From Cololabis saira (taxonomy: Eukaryota; Chordata; Actinopteri; Beloniformes; Belonidae): a stretch of 64,000 bases of DNA. The stretch covers positions 12,171,625 to 12,235,624 of the forward strand of contig NC_084599.1 of NCBI RefSeq assembly GCF_033807715.1, given 5' to 3'. Position numbers and translations under genes: made by a program. The notes below the pieces were generated by a model, which was not told the origin of the DNA, did no database searches, and worked only from the letters and a program-made list of their open reading frames with translations. Positions within the stretch are counted from its first letter, which is position 1. Each line of letters opens with the position of its first letter. Of the stretch, positions 1-11,094 are shown piece by piece.

Positions 1-415
1 TCCACTAGTACTTACTCGGCCCGACTCGGCTCTACCCGCCTCTACCCGTTTTGTCCCCGTTTGTTTTTCCACAGCCAGGTGAGAAGTGGGGGGGTTGGGG
101 TGAAGCTGCTGTGACGTACTCGATTGCGCAACCCCTTTGTTCATGTCGGCGCTGATGAGAAATCAGCTGGAGCCGCGAGCGGCTGAGAAAAAACAGCCCG
201 TCTACATCGCTTTTTAATTCTCTCCTCAGCCACCAGGTTTCTGAACATCTGCACCTCAGAGTTGGATCACCAAACAGACGTTTTGCGCTTTTATAATAAA
301 ATCGCAGCGAGCCGCGCTCGCGCTGACTCCCGCTTCCTGATTCAAACGTCTGACGGCCCCGCCCCCCGACCAATCAGTGGCGCGGAGGGTGGTGACGTCA
401 GAAATAGTCCCGGCT

Positions 416-928
416 GGGTCTGGGGCCCTCCGTTGTCGGGCCTGCACGGGTGTCGCCTTGTTGGGGGGCTCCCTCTCTCCGGGCCCGTCTCCGGTCCCCC
501 CCGCTGCCTCTGCGGCGGGGCGCCCCTCTGGTCTTGGAGGGCCACTTCGTGGGGGGCGGGTGCGCCTGCCCGCGTCGGCGGCCGGGGCGGCTCTGTCTCT
601 CCGGGCAGGCTGGCCCCCTGCCGGGTGGGGGTCGTTGGCCTGAAGGGTGAGGGCCTCCTGGCCGCGTGTCCGGCCCGGACCGGGTGGCCGGGGATTGCCT
701 GGATCGCGGTCCGCCGCAGCGGGATCCCTGGCTGCTTCTTCCCGCGCCGGGGGGGGGGGGGGGGCCTCGCAGGCGGTGGGTTGCCTCCCTCCTACTTCTC
801 CCCTCGGTGGGGTTGCCGGTGGCCTGGGTTCCGGGCTCTTCCGTGTCGCCCTCTGGTCTCGCGGGTGGCGGGGTTGCTCCCCCCCCTCCCCCACTATAGA
901 TACACTTCAGGTGGAACTTTGTTTGGTT

Positions 929-1017
<89 letters not shown>

Positions 1018-1489
1018 ATCATATACATACACACACACACACATAGACATACACACTGGCTTGTTCACCTGCATGCTGGCTCTCTAGTTTTTGGGTTTAG
1101 GTAGTGGTAGCGATAGCTTAGCTCAGACTGCAATCAGATCTCAAGATTTAGGTCGATTGCTGTTATTGTTTTGGTTGGCTCCGTGCCGGTTTCGTGCTTT
1201 GTTTGTGGTTTTTTGTTGCAGATTTCCAGTGCTTGACGTGTGTTTCCGTGTGTTCCTGCTTCCTGGATTGGCAGTGGATGTCGTCACCCCCCCCCCCCCC
1301 CCCCCAAAAAAAAAAAACAAAAAAAAAATCACTGGGTTTGTATGTGTATATTTATGTATGTATGCGTATATATATGTATATATATTAAATATAGTAATAA
1401 TGCACATATATATACTTTTGGTTTCTACCATCATGGTATCAATCATTAATATGTGTGCAGACAAGGTGAAGAAAAAAAAAAAAAAAAAA
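416..1489 (+). mobile_element. Unclassified retroposon with poly(A) tail and 15-bp target duplication
   Basis: The 15-mer GAAATAGTCCCGGCT occurs at 401-415 and again at 1490-1504. Between the copies lies about 1.07 kb that is absent from the sister Harbinger-type element at 50452-51061 and ends in a run of A. Direct repeats plus an A tail are the signature of LINE-driven retroposition on the + strand. The 5' half (416-895) is very GC- and CpG-rich. The rest holds an AC microsatellite, a C run followed by an A run near 1290-1328, and AT-rich sequence. The open frames across the GC-rich part are composition artefacts; no protein family is recognisable. It could be a 5'-truncated LINE, a SINE-like unit or a processed copy of a non-coding transcript. 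Confidence 0.7.
933..1014. repeat. (AC)n microsatellite
   Basis: About 41 uninterrupted AC dinucleotides followed by imperfect CA-rich sequence to about 1055. It lies inside the retroposon at 416-1489. Confidence 0.97.
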
Positions 1490-1649
1490 GAAATAGTCCC
1501 GGCTCAGCCCGGATAGAACCTCGCTAGAATGGTTACAGAAATAGTATCGGCTTGGAGCGGCTCTACCCGTCTCAGCCCTAGTGCAAAAGCGCAAAACGGG
1601 GCCGTGGCGGGTAGAACCGAGGTGAAGCGGGACTAGTGGAAAAGGGCCA

Positions 1650-4600
1650 ATAATAGCTGGCGGTCAATAGTACATCTGTGGCCTTGTCCGCCTCTCTTTA
1701 CCTCCAATTATCCCCAAAGTAAAACGCATGAAAACGCCTCAGTTTTTGCTCCGTGTAAACGGGGCCTAATGCAAAAGGGGCATTTGTTATCATGTTTTTG
1801 CGGCGGTCTTGCAGATCTTTGTGGTTGTCGTAGTCATTTTGGTTCTCTTTCCAATCTTCATTTTCTATCCATATTGCTAAGGAAGGCTTAGTCAGAGTTC
1901 CCAAGACTTGTGTTTTAACTCTCATGGTGTCGTCCTCTCAGATTATTTGCTGTTTCTCTCCGGCCGACTTCAGTCGGCCTTCCTTTCAAATTCTGGAAGG
2001 CTGCTCATCTTGAGCAGCTGATGCAATCCCCTCCATGGACAACAGTTTCAAAAACCCATTTGGGAGGTAAAGGGAGGACTAAAACTCAAACTAACAAATG
2101 TAGCTTGACTTTTAAGGGCTAGTCGGTTAAAAAGTAAAGTTTAGAGAGAAGATCTGGAAAAGGTTAATGGGACTGTGGTTTGAAGCTGAATTGTGAGATT
2201 TCTGTGGGATCACTGTGCAACACAGGTGTGAAACTAATTCACACCTGTGTGTTCATTGATTAATTCCCATCTGAATTCATGAGATGTTTGCTGCTAGCCA
2301 ATCCCTGATGGATAGTGATTTCCCCACTGGCCCATATGTGATTACTTATGGCTGTTGAATTTATAAACATCAACATGATTCCTCGTAGGAGCCTATTTCC
2401 CGCAGAGGGGAAACCCAAAGTCTTATCTATGATAAGAATATAATAAAAATATAAAACAGCATACAATAGTGGCCTGATTCAGAGACCAGCAATTTATAAC
2501 TCATAAAGGAAAGGACTATATTGTTTAATCCTTACTGTATTTTAAATTCCAGCTTCTTTTCCACACTTTAAAACACATGTGTTTGGAGTATTGGTGTTAA
2601 AAGGGGAGTGGTAAATCTGCCCATCAATCCTCTCGGAGAGGTGATGGATGAGGTGGCAGCTATGCCACAAACAAATGGGCTTTTGTTACACCATGCTCCT
2701 GTTCTCAGTCCATTTCATTGATGATTTTGCAGCTTTCTTCCTCGGCACACGGCACTCGGCACACCTTCAAGTAATCAAGCAGCAGCGTCAAAGTGAGCTG
2801 CGTGATGAACTGAAGCTGAACTGAATATTCTGCTATTTATGTAACGCCTGTCCCGTTTTTAAATTCATGCTGGAGATAAGTTTACTCTTTTGCTGGTTCG
2901 CAGCAACAGCTTTCAAATACATATGGCCCCTTCTGGGATCCACTAAGGACCTTTTATCTATTTAATTAGTGATGACATAATGAAGGAAATAACCCACACC
3001 TGTGCTTGAAGCAGCTTTTGATTTAATCCTCAAATTACACTTCAGCCCTTATGAGAAAACTCTTCATAAGAGCTATAATTCCTTCATTCATTTACCAATC
3101 TGGATGTGAATACACTCAAATTAAAGCTAATAGTCTTAACTTTAAACCCATATTCAGTTTAATAATGAATGAGTAGCGCATTTCAAAGCAGATTTAAAAA
3201 AGGATGAGACATGCCACTTAAGTCAATTGGAATATCTTAAAATCTGATACCTCGTGCCAGTGGAAGGGGCTAAACCAGGTGTAACGTGCTTACTTTTCTT
3301 GATTCTTGCTAATTGTGGCAGTTAAGTTCTGTATATCTGGAGACCGGTGATACATGTACGTTAAGACAAGTGAGGAGACCATTGCTGTTGTCATGGAGGC
3401 ATGACGATATGGAGGTATGTCAAATGGTGCTAGTGTTTTGAAAAATAAAAGCCAACATTGAATTAAAAGGCTACTAGGTGAGTCAGAGTGGCAGAAGCCA
3501 CCGTGTCCGACACTCCGACACTCACAAGCTGACCGTACCGACAACTCACACTGGATTTCACTCTCATTAAGCCATTCATGAGTGGATATCTCCCGCTTCC
3601 TTCAGCCTGTTTCAACCCATGCAAAATGAGTCCATGCAAACCTGGTACGGACGGTCACTATTCGGCCACCGGGCTGCATAATATAGATTTAATATTGTCG
3701 TTTTTGTTGCTTGTATTGCAGTTTCTTCTATGTTGCCTCAACATCATGGAAACTGCTGCAAATTATTTGTCTTAGATGACAAACACTTCTTTTGGTCATC
3801 AATATTGCAAATATTTTTCTTGTCCTAAACCATGGCGATGTCTAAATGGACTTTAAGTAATCAGACAGACGTGAGTTAGTTGGACATTTCAGCTGTAAAG
3901 CTCCATTCTGTCAGAAGAGTAACAGACACTTAGATGCATTAGTGTGGGCTTAGTTCACAGTAAACATAATAATGGAGAGTTCTTACATAGTCAAGGGGTA
4001 GGCTTCTCGTTGCCGGTCATATCTGTGTAGATAGTAGCCTGTTTAGCACCCAGGCATGGTTCCAGGGGTCAGGGAGATGGTGGCGTGTCGCTCACGCTTG
4101 GACAACTGACTGGGTCAGGACTTACAGCAGGTCTTTGTTCTGTTGGGAGCTGCTGGATGTTGATCGTAGGGGGTGTGAAGTGAGGAGTGTATATTACTGT
4201 GTTTATATGACAGCTACTCTGTGGCGTCAATTCAACACCAAATGTATAACGAATCAAAATCCATATCTGAGAACCAAAAATAAGAATCTGTAACCAAAAA
4301 AAATCCAAATCTCTAATTGAGAGTGCCGTCATATTTCATGGTTACACTTTTCTTTTCTCGCCATAACTTCTAAAACTATCTCCATTTTTGTGCCATCTTT
4401 TTCTGTTGCGCCTTTTCTTTTTTTTCGGTTGAACTTTGGACACAAGTGTAAAATCAGCGCTGCATCAATCTATAGCAGAGTGGCGGGACATTGCCCAGAT
4501 CTAGTAGCTGAATGACACGCCACCCTATGTCTACAGAGGTGAATTCTTAATGTCATTAACCACATTTACAACTTCATCAATGGCATTAACGGTTTTATCA

Positions 4601-5956
4601 AACATGATAAAGAAGGTGCAGGCCATAACAACTTACTTCTGTGTGCTGATTCTCCTTACGCGTGACAAGCACGCTTGTAGTAATCTGACGTCGACACGGC
4701 GCCGAGTCGTTCATTAGACAATGAGCTACTAAATCTCAGCTATGTCCCGTCTGCAGATTGACGTGGCTCTGATTTGACACTGTCGTCTCAGAAGTTCACA
4801 AAAAGAAGAAAGCGTAACTGAGTGAGACCGTTTGAGAATGGAGATGGTTTTAGAACTGATTTAGAACTGATTTATATTTTTGTTTCAAAGAGTTTGGATT
4901 TTGATTCTCTGATGGTTTCTTTTTTCTATTCACACAAACGTTCATACATGCTCATGTGCCACTTTTCTATATTTATGTTCAATATATTAAAGCAGCAAAG
5001 TGGGGATGTTCACGATCAAGGGAACACTCGGAGCGAAATATTTATTGATGGCAGTCAGATCAGACAAAAATCGTCCGTTTCCCAATCGCCTGCTGATTAA
5101 CTGTTCATCTATGCTAAAATGGTCTGGCTCTTGTCAGCAGCTGCATCCAACACTCATTCAGATTTAAATTTAGTTTTTTCTACACTACTTTAGATGCTGT
5201 GCTGCTTCTGTTGGTAATTCTGGCACTTTTTAAACATTTGTAATGATTTGTAACCTTGACAGTGGAAAGTTGTATGCATGTGGGAGCGGTCAATTGAGAA
5301 GTCAAGGACGAAGAGCAGGACACAAATGGACAGCAAGAAGGAAGAGCTTATGACATATGACATCCATGGGGAGAAGAGTGGACGAGCTGATAGAGCTGAC
5401 GGGGAGACGGCAGGAGTGTGGTGTTTTTCCAGACATAGCGGCAGGAGCGTTGTGTCTCACGCTCCGGTGCCGACTGCACACACACCGGCAGACTTCAGGC
5501 TGCAGGCAGAACCAGCACGGTGGGGCCGGTGTGGTTGCAGTAGTTGACAGCAACAGATGGTGTAATCCTGGACTTATTATTCTGCACCCCAGATGTGGAA
5601 CTGTTGGCTCTTTCCGTCTTACTTGCATGCTGAGAACGTTGGCTTGCGTTACCCGTCGCTGCTGCATGTGGCGTCTTTCCTACAGTGTCGCCAGGCAGCG
5701 ATGGCAGCAGTCAAATGCGTCAACGCTCATCTCTGGTGATTTAATCCACACCTCTCTTTCGCTGCTCCACCTGTGCTCTCCAACAGTTTGTCAATTGACT
5801 GTTGTTTTATTTATTTGTTTATTTCTTTTCGACTTTGTAATATATTTTACTCATTAAATGATATAACCACAGACTCATTTATATTTGGGGAATGCTAGAG
5901 CAATATTCAGTTCAGCTATTAACCAAGTCATTTATTTGTGTGTGTTTTGTCTCCAG
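1650..5956 (+). other. polrmt intron, 3' part: no recognisable gene
   Basis: Moderately AT-rich DNA with no open frame resembling a known protein. The next upstream polrmt exon, expected to encode the stretch before the residues at 5957, was looked for here and not found, so it must lie left of the window. The longest open frames (5357-5857 and 3290-3544) look like chance frames. Confidence 0.6.
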
Positions 5957-6009
5957 CTGAAGAACAGCATACAGCACTTAAACCTCCAGATCAACCACGA
6001 CACCAAAGA
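5957..6009 (+). CDS. polrmt: DNA-directed RNA polymerase, mitochondrial: exon near the 3' end (first polrmt exon in window)
   Basis: Preceded by TTTTGTCTCCAG and followed by GTAAGT. Reads LKNSIQHLNLQINHDTKE in frame and ends two bases into a Glu codon that is completed by the first base of the exon at 8397. It matches the weakly conserved stretch of POLRMT just before the [15 protein letters not shown] block; in human POLRMT this is the IQSITYTHNGD region. POLRMT is the single-subunit, T7-like polymerase that transcribes mitochondrial DNA and primes its replication in the matrix. On its own this exon would be hard to assign. The call rests on the intact splice phase with the next exon and the order of the following five. 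Confidence 0.8.
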
Positions 6010-7344
6010 GTAAGTTTTCCTGCAGATCTCTCCTGTTTCTGTTTCTCTACTCCGACAACACTGAACCGCAGCACTTATGTTTGGTGGTTTGTTCATTCTT
6101 GACATTTATTGACATTCTCAGTTGAAACTCAACCAGTCCGAAATTGGTGACCTTGAACAAGGACAGGCCAATTTAAGTTGTTGGTTTTGTGTTGAGTTTG
6201 TGATTGCAGTTTTTCCAACAGTTTTAGTTTGCAGACGTGGATGAATGCAGGAAGCGAAGCTTTCTCGAGGCAATTAGTTTCTCTTCTCAAGAACTTCAGC
6301 TGCACTAAAGCTGTCTCCAGTGAATATTTGCACTAATTGCCTGCTGAAACTCTGAAATGACTTTTCTTTTTTCATGCAGTCAGAAAGGCCAACAGACGTT
6401 TGTCCACTGAAATCATGGTTTTATACATTAATTTTCTGCTCTAAGTGGAGCTGATTTCTAAGGAGGAGACATGAAGGAACAAAAAAAGATAAAAGCATTA
6501 GCGGGTCAAGCAATAAGAGACTGAGAGCGCACCAAAGACGTGGATAACGTGGACTGACAGCCATCCTCGTCAGTCCTGACATCTGCAGTGCTCCAACCCC
6601 GTGAATATGAAACACCAGCCAAAGAGGAGGGAGGGTTGGAGGAAGTGAAGAGCTGAGACGGAGGAGAGTTGTGCCTGAAACATGAGCTCTGCTGTCAGCG
6701 AAAGCTTCACAGGCTGACATTCGGAGCTAGACTTGACACTGTCACCATGACTTTCTCTGGCCTTTCCCTCCATAGACACACAGACGCACAGAAATGGGAG
6801 CCCATGCAGTTGTCCTGTGATTTCAGATCATAAAGAACCATTAAGGATGAACGTATCCATCATTTAACAATTGCAAACAGAGGCCAGAGTAGTAACAGTC
6901 CCCAGTGACTCGTTTTTCTTGCTGTTTGCTTTGCTGTTTAATGGTTGAATCTGTGGTTCGTGTGCACGAGACCATGGGTGGGAGAAAAAAAGAGGGAGAG
7001 AATGATAGTCTCATCATATGCATCAATAGCAGAGCGTGATTGCTCATGAATATCCAGCTCTTATTTCTGCTCGGCTCAATCAGAGCTGATAAAAGTCAAA
7101 CACTGCCAAGCCAAAAATAAAACGGACGGACAGAAAAAGGGAAGGGACAGACAGGAATGGAGTGTGCCTTCATGTTTGTGTTTTTATAGAATTAGGTTTG
7201 GCTCAAGCTTTCCGTACTCTGCATTTCCATTAGAGGAGCGTTCTGCTCTGTGGGAGCCCTGAAGATCTCAGCACTGGCTCGGGGTAATGGGGACATCGGG
7301 GACACAGACTGGAAGGGGCTTCTCTTACTGTCAGCTCCAATGCA

Positions 7345-7352
<8 letters not shown>

Positions 7353-7422
<70 letters not shown>
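7353..7422. repeat. (TA)n microsatellite
   Basis: Thirty-five consecutive TA dinucleotides in a polrmt intron, ending just before the Harbinger-like element at about 7578. Confidence 0.97.
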
Positions 7423-7424
<2 letters not shown>

Positions 7425-7577
7425 GTATACATATATAATGTTTTGATGTTTCTCAACAAAAAATGAGCTGGCTGTTTCCAGCTTTCGCTCTGGTGAGGGT
7501 AAGTTGTATCTGAAATGCTGTCATCAAGAGCATAGCTCCAAAGTCTGCAAATATCCACAAATCCCCCTTTTAACAAT

Positions 7578-8215
7578 GACTACGTTTACATACAGTCAAA
7601 ATTCGGGTTAAGGTCAATATTCCGGTTACTGAAACATTCGGAATATTCTGTTTACATGCGTGAGCAAACAGGGTTATCCCTGTTTACATGGTAATTAATC
7701 ATTCGGGATATCTCGATCAAAACACAGACGCGCGGAGAACATCATGACGCAATTACCGTCATTTCCGCGTCTTCTTCCTGTATCCAAATTCAAAACAAAT
7801 GCTGCTTTGCGCAACTTTTCGCTCACCTTCTTGTAAATCTCGTTATCCCGGTACTTTCTACCGTCTACAAATGCAGAAATGTTCATATCCTTCATTACAT
7901 TTATGAAGTTATTAGTCTCCTCCTGGTCTTGCGTTTCTCCGTGTTTATAAGAACTTCCTGGACTCAAAAGACCAAGATTCTTTGTGAACAGAGCATGCGC
8001 ACAAATTCATGTTCCGTTTGATCGGGATATCCCGTTTGGCGTTTACATGACCGAATATTTGCGTTTTAAAAGGAGTAACCCAAGGGTCATATTCAGGTTT
8101 TTAAAAACCCGATATGGTTATTCAAAGGGGTTATTGGTGTTTACATGGCTGTGCAAATTCGGGTTATTGCCAATATTCAGGTTTTAAAAGGGTTATTGAC
8201 TGCATGTAATGTCAA
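7578..8215. mobile_element. Harbinger-like non-autonomous element with a Myb/SANT-like ORF remnant
   Basis: The ends are inverted relative to each other: ACATACAGTCAA near 7590 and TTGACTGCATGT near 8200, with further inverted matches containing ATTCGGGTTA and CAATATTC. Several internal copies of GTTTACATG are present. The - strand frame at 7695-7967 contains the segment NVMKDMNISAFVDGRKYRDN followed by EIYKKVSEKLRK, which looks like the Myb/SANT-like DNA-binding protein carried by PIF/Harbinger transposons. The exact termini and target duplication could not be fixed. It lies in the polrmt intron between the exons at 5957 and 8397. Confidence 0.55.
7695..7967 (-). pseudogene. Myb/SANT-like domain fragment of a Harbinger element
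   Basis: A 90-residue open frame. Residues of about 20 to 60 form a helical, basic segment (NFINVMKDMNISAFVDG, then IYKKVSEKLRKAAF) typical of the Myb/SANT-like proteins that accompany Harbinger transposases. The expected Trp-rich third helix is not obvious and the C-terminal part, rich in Arg and Gly, does not continue the domain. It is probably a decayed remnant. It could also be a chance resemblance, since the frame is short. Confidence 0.35.
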
Positions 8216-8396
8216 TGTCATGAAGATTTTACAAGATACAAGTATTCAACTCAAGGATTGTTTCAGATTGTTAGAAAACACCATGCAAATATAAAGAGCT
8301 TCTAGCCGACCAGGAACAATCTCGAGTGGTGGTTTCACCCTGAATAGTAGAAAATGCTTATTTGAAATAAGCACTTTGTTTCCTCTGCCATGTCAG

Positions 8397-8495
8397 GAGA
8401 CCAGACACAGTTAAACAGAAGAACGCATTCCCGCCAAACTTCATTCATTCTCTGGACTCCACGCACATGATGCTGACTGCTCTCCACTGCTACAG
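8397..8495 (+). CDS. polrmt: DNA-directed RNA polymerase, mitochondrial: [11 protein letters not shown] exon
   Basis: Acceptor TCTGCCATGTCAG and donor GTAAT. It reads [21 protein letters not shown], then [11 protein letters not shown], ending in AG of a split codon. [11 protein letters not shown] is the signature of single-subunit phage-type polymerases (the equivalent of the T7 NFVHSQDGSHL segment) and forms part of the fingers/palm region near the catalytic centre. The split codon joins to T in the next exon, giving Ser where Arg is usual in POLRMT (CYR). Confidence 0.95.
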
Positions 8496-9077
8496 GTAAT
8501 ATTTAACACCAAATTTAACTATCTTGAACATGTGCACTTGGGTAAAGATTTCTCGCCCATCTGTTTTGACTGTGACATATTGTAAAAAAAATCTTTCTAT
8601 GCATGGGAACGACCTGTATGTTTGGGTTTTTGAAATCACTTCCTGCTTAACGTATTTGTCTTGATCTGAAAATGTCTCGTTCAATGAGCCATTCACGTTT
8701 CCAGGATACTGTGACATGACAGACTCCGATCAGAGGAGAATTATCTCTATTATCATCTATCCCTTATTTCAAACCAACTTCATCTCTCGCTACATTTTCT
8801 GCTCTTTGGAAGTGGGCAACACAAAGCTTTAATGCTGATTTCAAAAGAGACACGTCCTCTGATTTTTTTCTTTACTCCGAAAATTGTCAATTTTTGGAGA
8901 AAAAAAAATATTATACATTTGTTCATCTACTAAAGTATGACTATGGTGGATGTTCTGTGTATTTTGGCAGTTATTTCTTTTCTTCTCTCAAAATGTGGCT
9001 GTTTTCAGTGTCTCTCTTTTGTTTTCACAAACCCTCATCATCCCTTCGTCATTGCTCCTCTTGTTTGTCCCCTGCAG

Positions 9078-9150
9078 TGCTGGCTTGACGTTTGTCTCCG
9101 TTCATGACTGTTTCTGGACCCACGCCCTCACTGTGGACACCATGAACAAG
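9078..9150 (+). CDS. polrmt: DNA-directed RNA polymerase, mitochondrial: catalytic motif C (VHDCFW) exon
   Basis: Acceptor TTTGTCCCCTGCAG and donor GTATCA. It reads AGLTFVSVHDCFWTHALTVD then TMNK, ending on a codon boundary. The HD pair in VSVHDCFW corresponds to motif C of T7-like polymerases, where the Asp binds a catalytic metal ion, so the active-site residue is intact. The exon is 73 nt. Confidence 0.96.
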
Positions 9151-10256
9151 GTATCACATTACAGTAGTCTCTCTGTTCCCTCTTTATTTGGATTCCCCAA
9201 CCAGAATCAGAAGAGTCTCGTCTCCGTACCTAAACCCCTCTTCATCCGTATTTGTTAACAACTGCTTTCATCCTGTCTGATCATGACTAGTCAGGCTTTT
9301 TGCGTTCTCTGCCCTTTTGTAGTGTTTGTATGAAGCTAAAGACGACTCCTGTGATTGAGTACTTCCACTTGTCTTGCATCAATATTGAGATGTTTTGTTG
9401 CTGTTGTTGTCAGAGGAATGGGGTTGTGTTTTCCAAAGCACTGATAAACAGAGCTTGTTTTTGGGCTAAAAAAAGCAACGGGTCCGTCCTCCAACCTGTC
9501 CCAACCATCTTCTACAGTGGCAGCCTCTCCAGAGTCTAGTCCTGAGCAGAATTTACTGCACGATGCACAAGCAAACCACAGCCATTTAGAATTCATGAAG
9601 TAATTTACCTGAGCTGCATAAATCATAAAAGCAATGCATAGAAAATATTCAGAAAATCTCCCTGATAGCTCTGATGATGCAACTACAGCTGGGGGCCTGT
9701 AATTACCGTAGGTGCTTGGTGGTTTTTCTTCAGATGGGAGAGAGCTCCTGCTATGACTTTTATTTTGCCATGACTTATGTCTGTGTTACTTTGTGATCAA
9801 CAGCTTCCTTTTCAATGTAATCTGGTTTGAAAAGGTTGTTTTTTTGCTGTAATCTGAAGGAGATACTGACTTACGAGTCGTTCTGTTTCACTTAGAGTTT
9901 GAAGGAAGAGTAAACAGGTTTGAAGAGTCTGTTTTTGTTACTGGTGTAATTTTATTCAAAGCCATCTGTCTCAACTGACTCGTGGTAACTTGCTAGAGCC
10001 TGCAGATGTTTGCAGAAAAAAAAAGAAAAGAAAAAGGCTAAACAGAAAAGCTTGATGAAGATCGTTATATGTACAGTAAGGGGATCTTGCTGTAAATGGT
10101 AAAGCTAATCCACGATATGCTGGTATGGCAGTGCTCTTCTCTTGCTGTCATTCAGTTTTCTTTTCTCTCTTTCACCTGAGCAGCAGATCAGGGCAGGTTG
10201 TCAGTCCTGTGTTTAGATCAGAGTAACATCTTTTTGCTTGAATCTCCCCCTGCCAG

Positions 10257-10348
10257 GTCTGCCGGGAACAGTTCGTCGCCCTGCACAGCCAGCCCCTCCT
10301 GAAGGAACTTTCCGATTCCTTGCTGCAGAAATATTGCACCACTCTGCC
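10257..10348 (+). CDS. polrmt: DNA-directed RNA polymerase, mitochondrial: penultimate-region exon
   Basis: Acceptor TCCCCCTGCCAG and donor GTGAGT. It reads VCREQFVALHSQPLLKELSD then SLLQKYCTTLP, matching the VCREQFVRLHSEPIL block that follows motif C in POLRMT. It ends two bases into a Pro codon, completed by G of the exon at 11021. Confidence 0.95.
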
Positions 10349-11020
10349 GTGAGTTGTGCACCTACATGCACGTCATGCAAGCACTTCACGAATTCACACA
10401 CGCTCAGCGAGCAACACGGTTGTCAGGAACACAACAGTAACTTTCATTTTAGGAAAACACATTGCTGTGAGTACAGGTTCCGTCACCAAGCTCTGTGACA
10501 TCACAAATCAATCAGTTTAATCTCCTTTTTACTTGACTTTCTAACGTGACCTATGTTATATAGGTGAGCTTATTGATTGGCTTTGTAAGAATTCTTAAAT
10601 AATCTGGATTTTTGGGAATCTGAAATATGTTAAAGTTTGAATAATGATGAGCTTGAGATGGTTCAATGTATTCATAAAGATGTTGTGATTGTTGCTCAGT
10701 TTGCAGCTGACTGCGACCTACTTGGTAGAGGTCTGTTGACAGCAGATTTGCAAAACTAGTCTTTGCTTTAAATCGTTGTCAGGCCACATTTAGAGTCTTG
10801 AACACCTTGGTTTACAAATGAGTTCTTGCTGGACTTGTCAGCTGCGAGATGCCCATCGCCTCCACCCCCAGGTTTCTGCTTGTATGCCATGTTCGGCTTT
10901 CACCAGTTGTGGTACATTATGGCCAAACGCCCGCTCTTCTGTGACCTTTACTTGCACACATTCTTCTCTGAAGTTCTCCTGAAGTTTTAACGATTGTTTT
11001 CCCCTTCCTGTTTGTGGCAG

Positions 11021-11094
11021 GACTGAAGCCAAGAGCAAGAAGTATCAGGAGTACAGGAGGCTGGCGGCGCTGCTGGCCAAAGTGCCTCAGACAG
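11021..11094 (+). CDS. polrmt: DNA-directed RNA polymerase, mitochondrial: variable linker exon
   Basis: Acceptor CCTGTTTGTGGCAG and donor GTGAGA. It reads TEAKSKKYQEYRRLAALLAK then VPQT, a basic helical linker corresponding to the poorly conserved segment between the palm and the C-terminal tail of POLRMT. The splice phase is compatible with both neighbours: G at the start completes Pro, and a final G starts Gly. Confidence 0.9.

Larger units (their letters stand above)
1..1649. mobile_element. Harbinger-type non-autonomous element, copy A (left tip outside window, internally interrupted)
   Basis: Matches in inverse orientation the complete element at 50452-51061, including the terminal inverted repeat (CCACTAGTACTTACTC at the left, ACTAGTGGAAAAGGGCCA at the right) and long internal stretches such as the segment at 86-185. 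The first few bases of the left terminus lie outside the window, so the target duplication cannot be checked here; the sister copy has a TTA duplication, which is typical of PIF/Harbinger. Positions 416-1489 are a later retroposon insertion, so the element proper is 1-415 plus 1505-1649. It carries a perfect CRE octamer at 393-400. No transposase is encoded. It probably sits in the polrmt intron upstream of the exon at 5957. Confidence 0.75.

Noticed and set aside
256..1012. Long open frames on both strands (up to 280 codons)
   Set aside because: Caused by extreme GC content, few stops and an AC microsatellite inside a retroposon. Low-complexity peptides with no domain.
5357..5857. 166-codon + strand ORF before the first polrmt exon
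   Set aside because: No family resemblance, overlapped by open frames on the other strand, no splice signals fitting polrmt, and it does not encode the expected upstream POLRMT residues.
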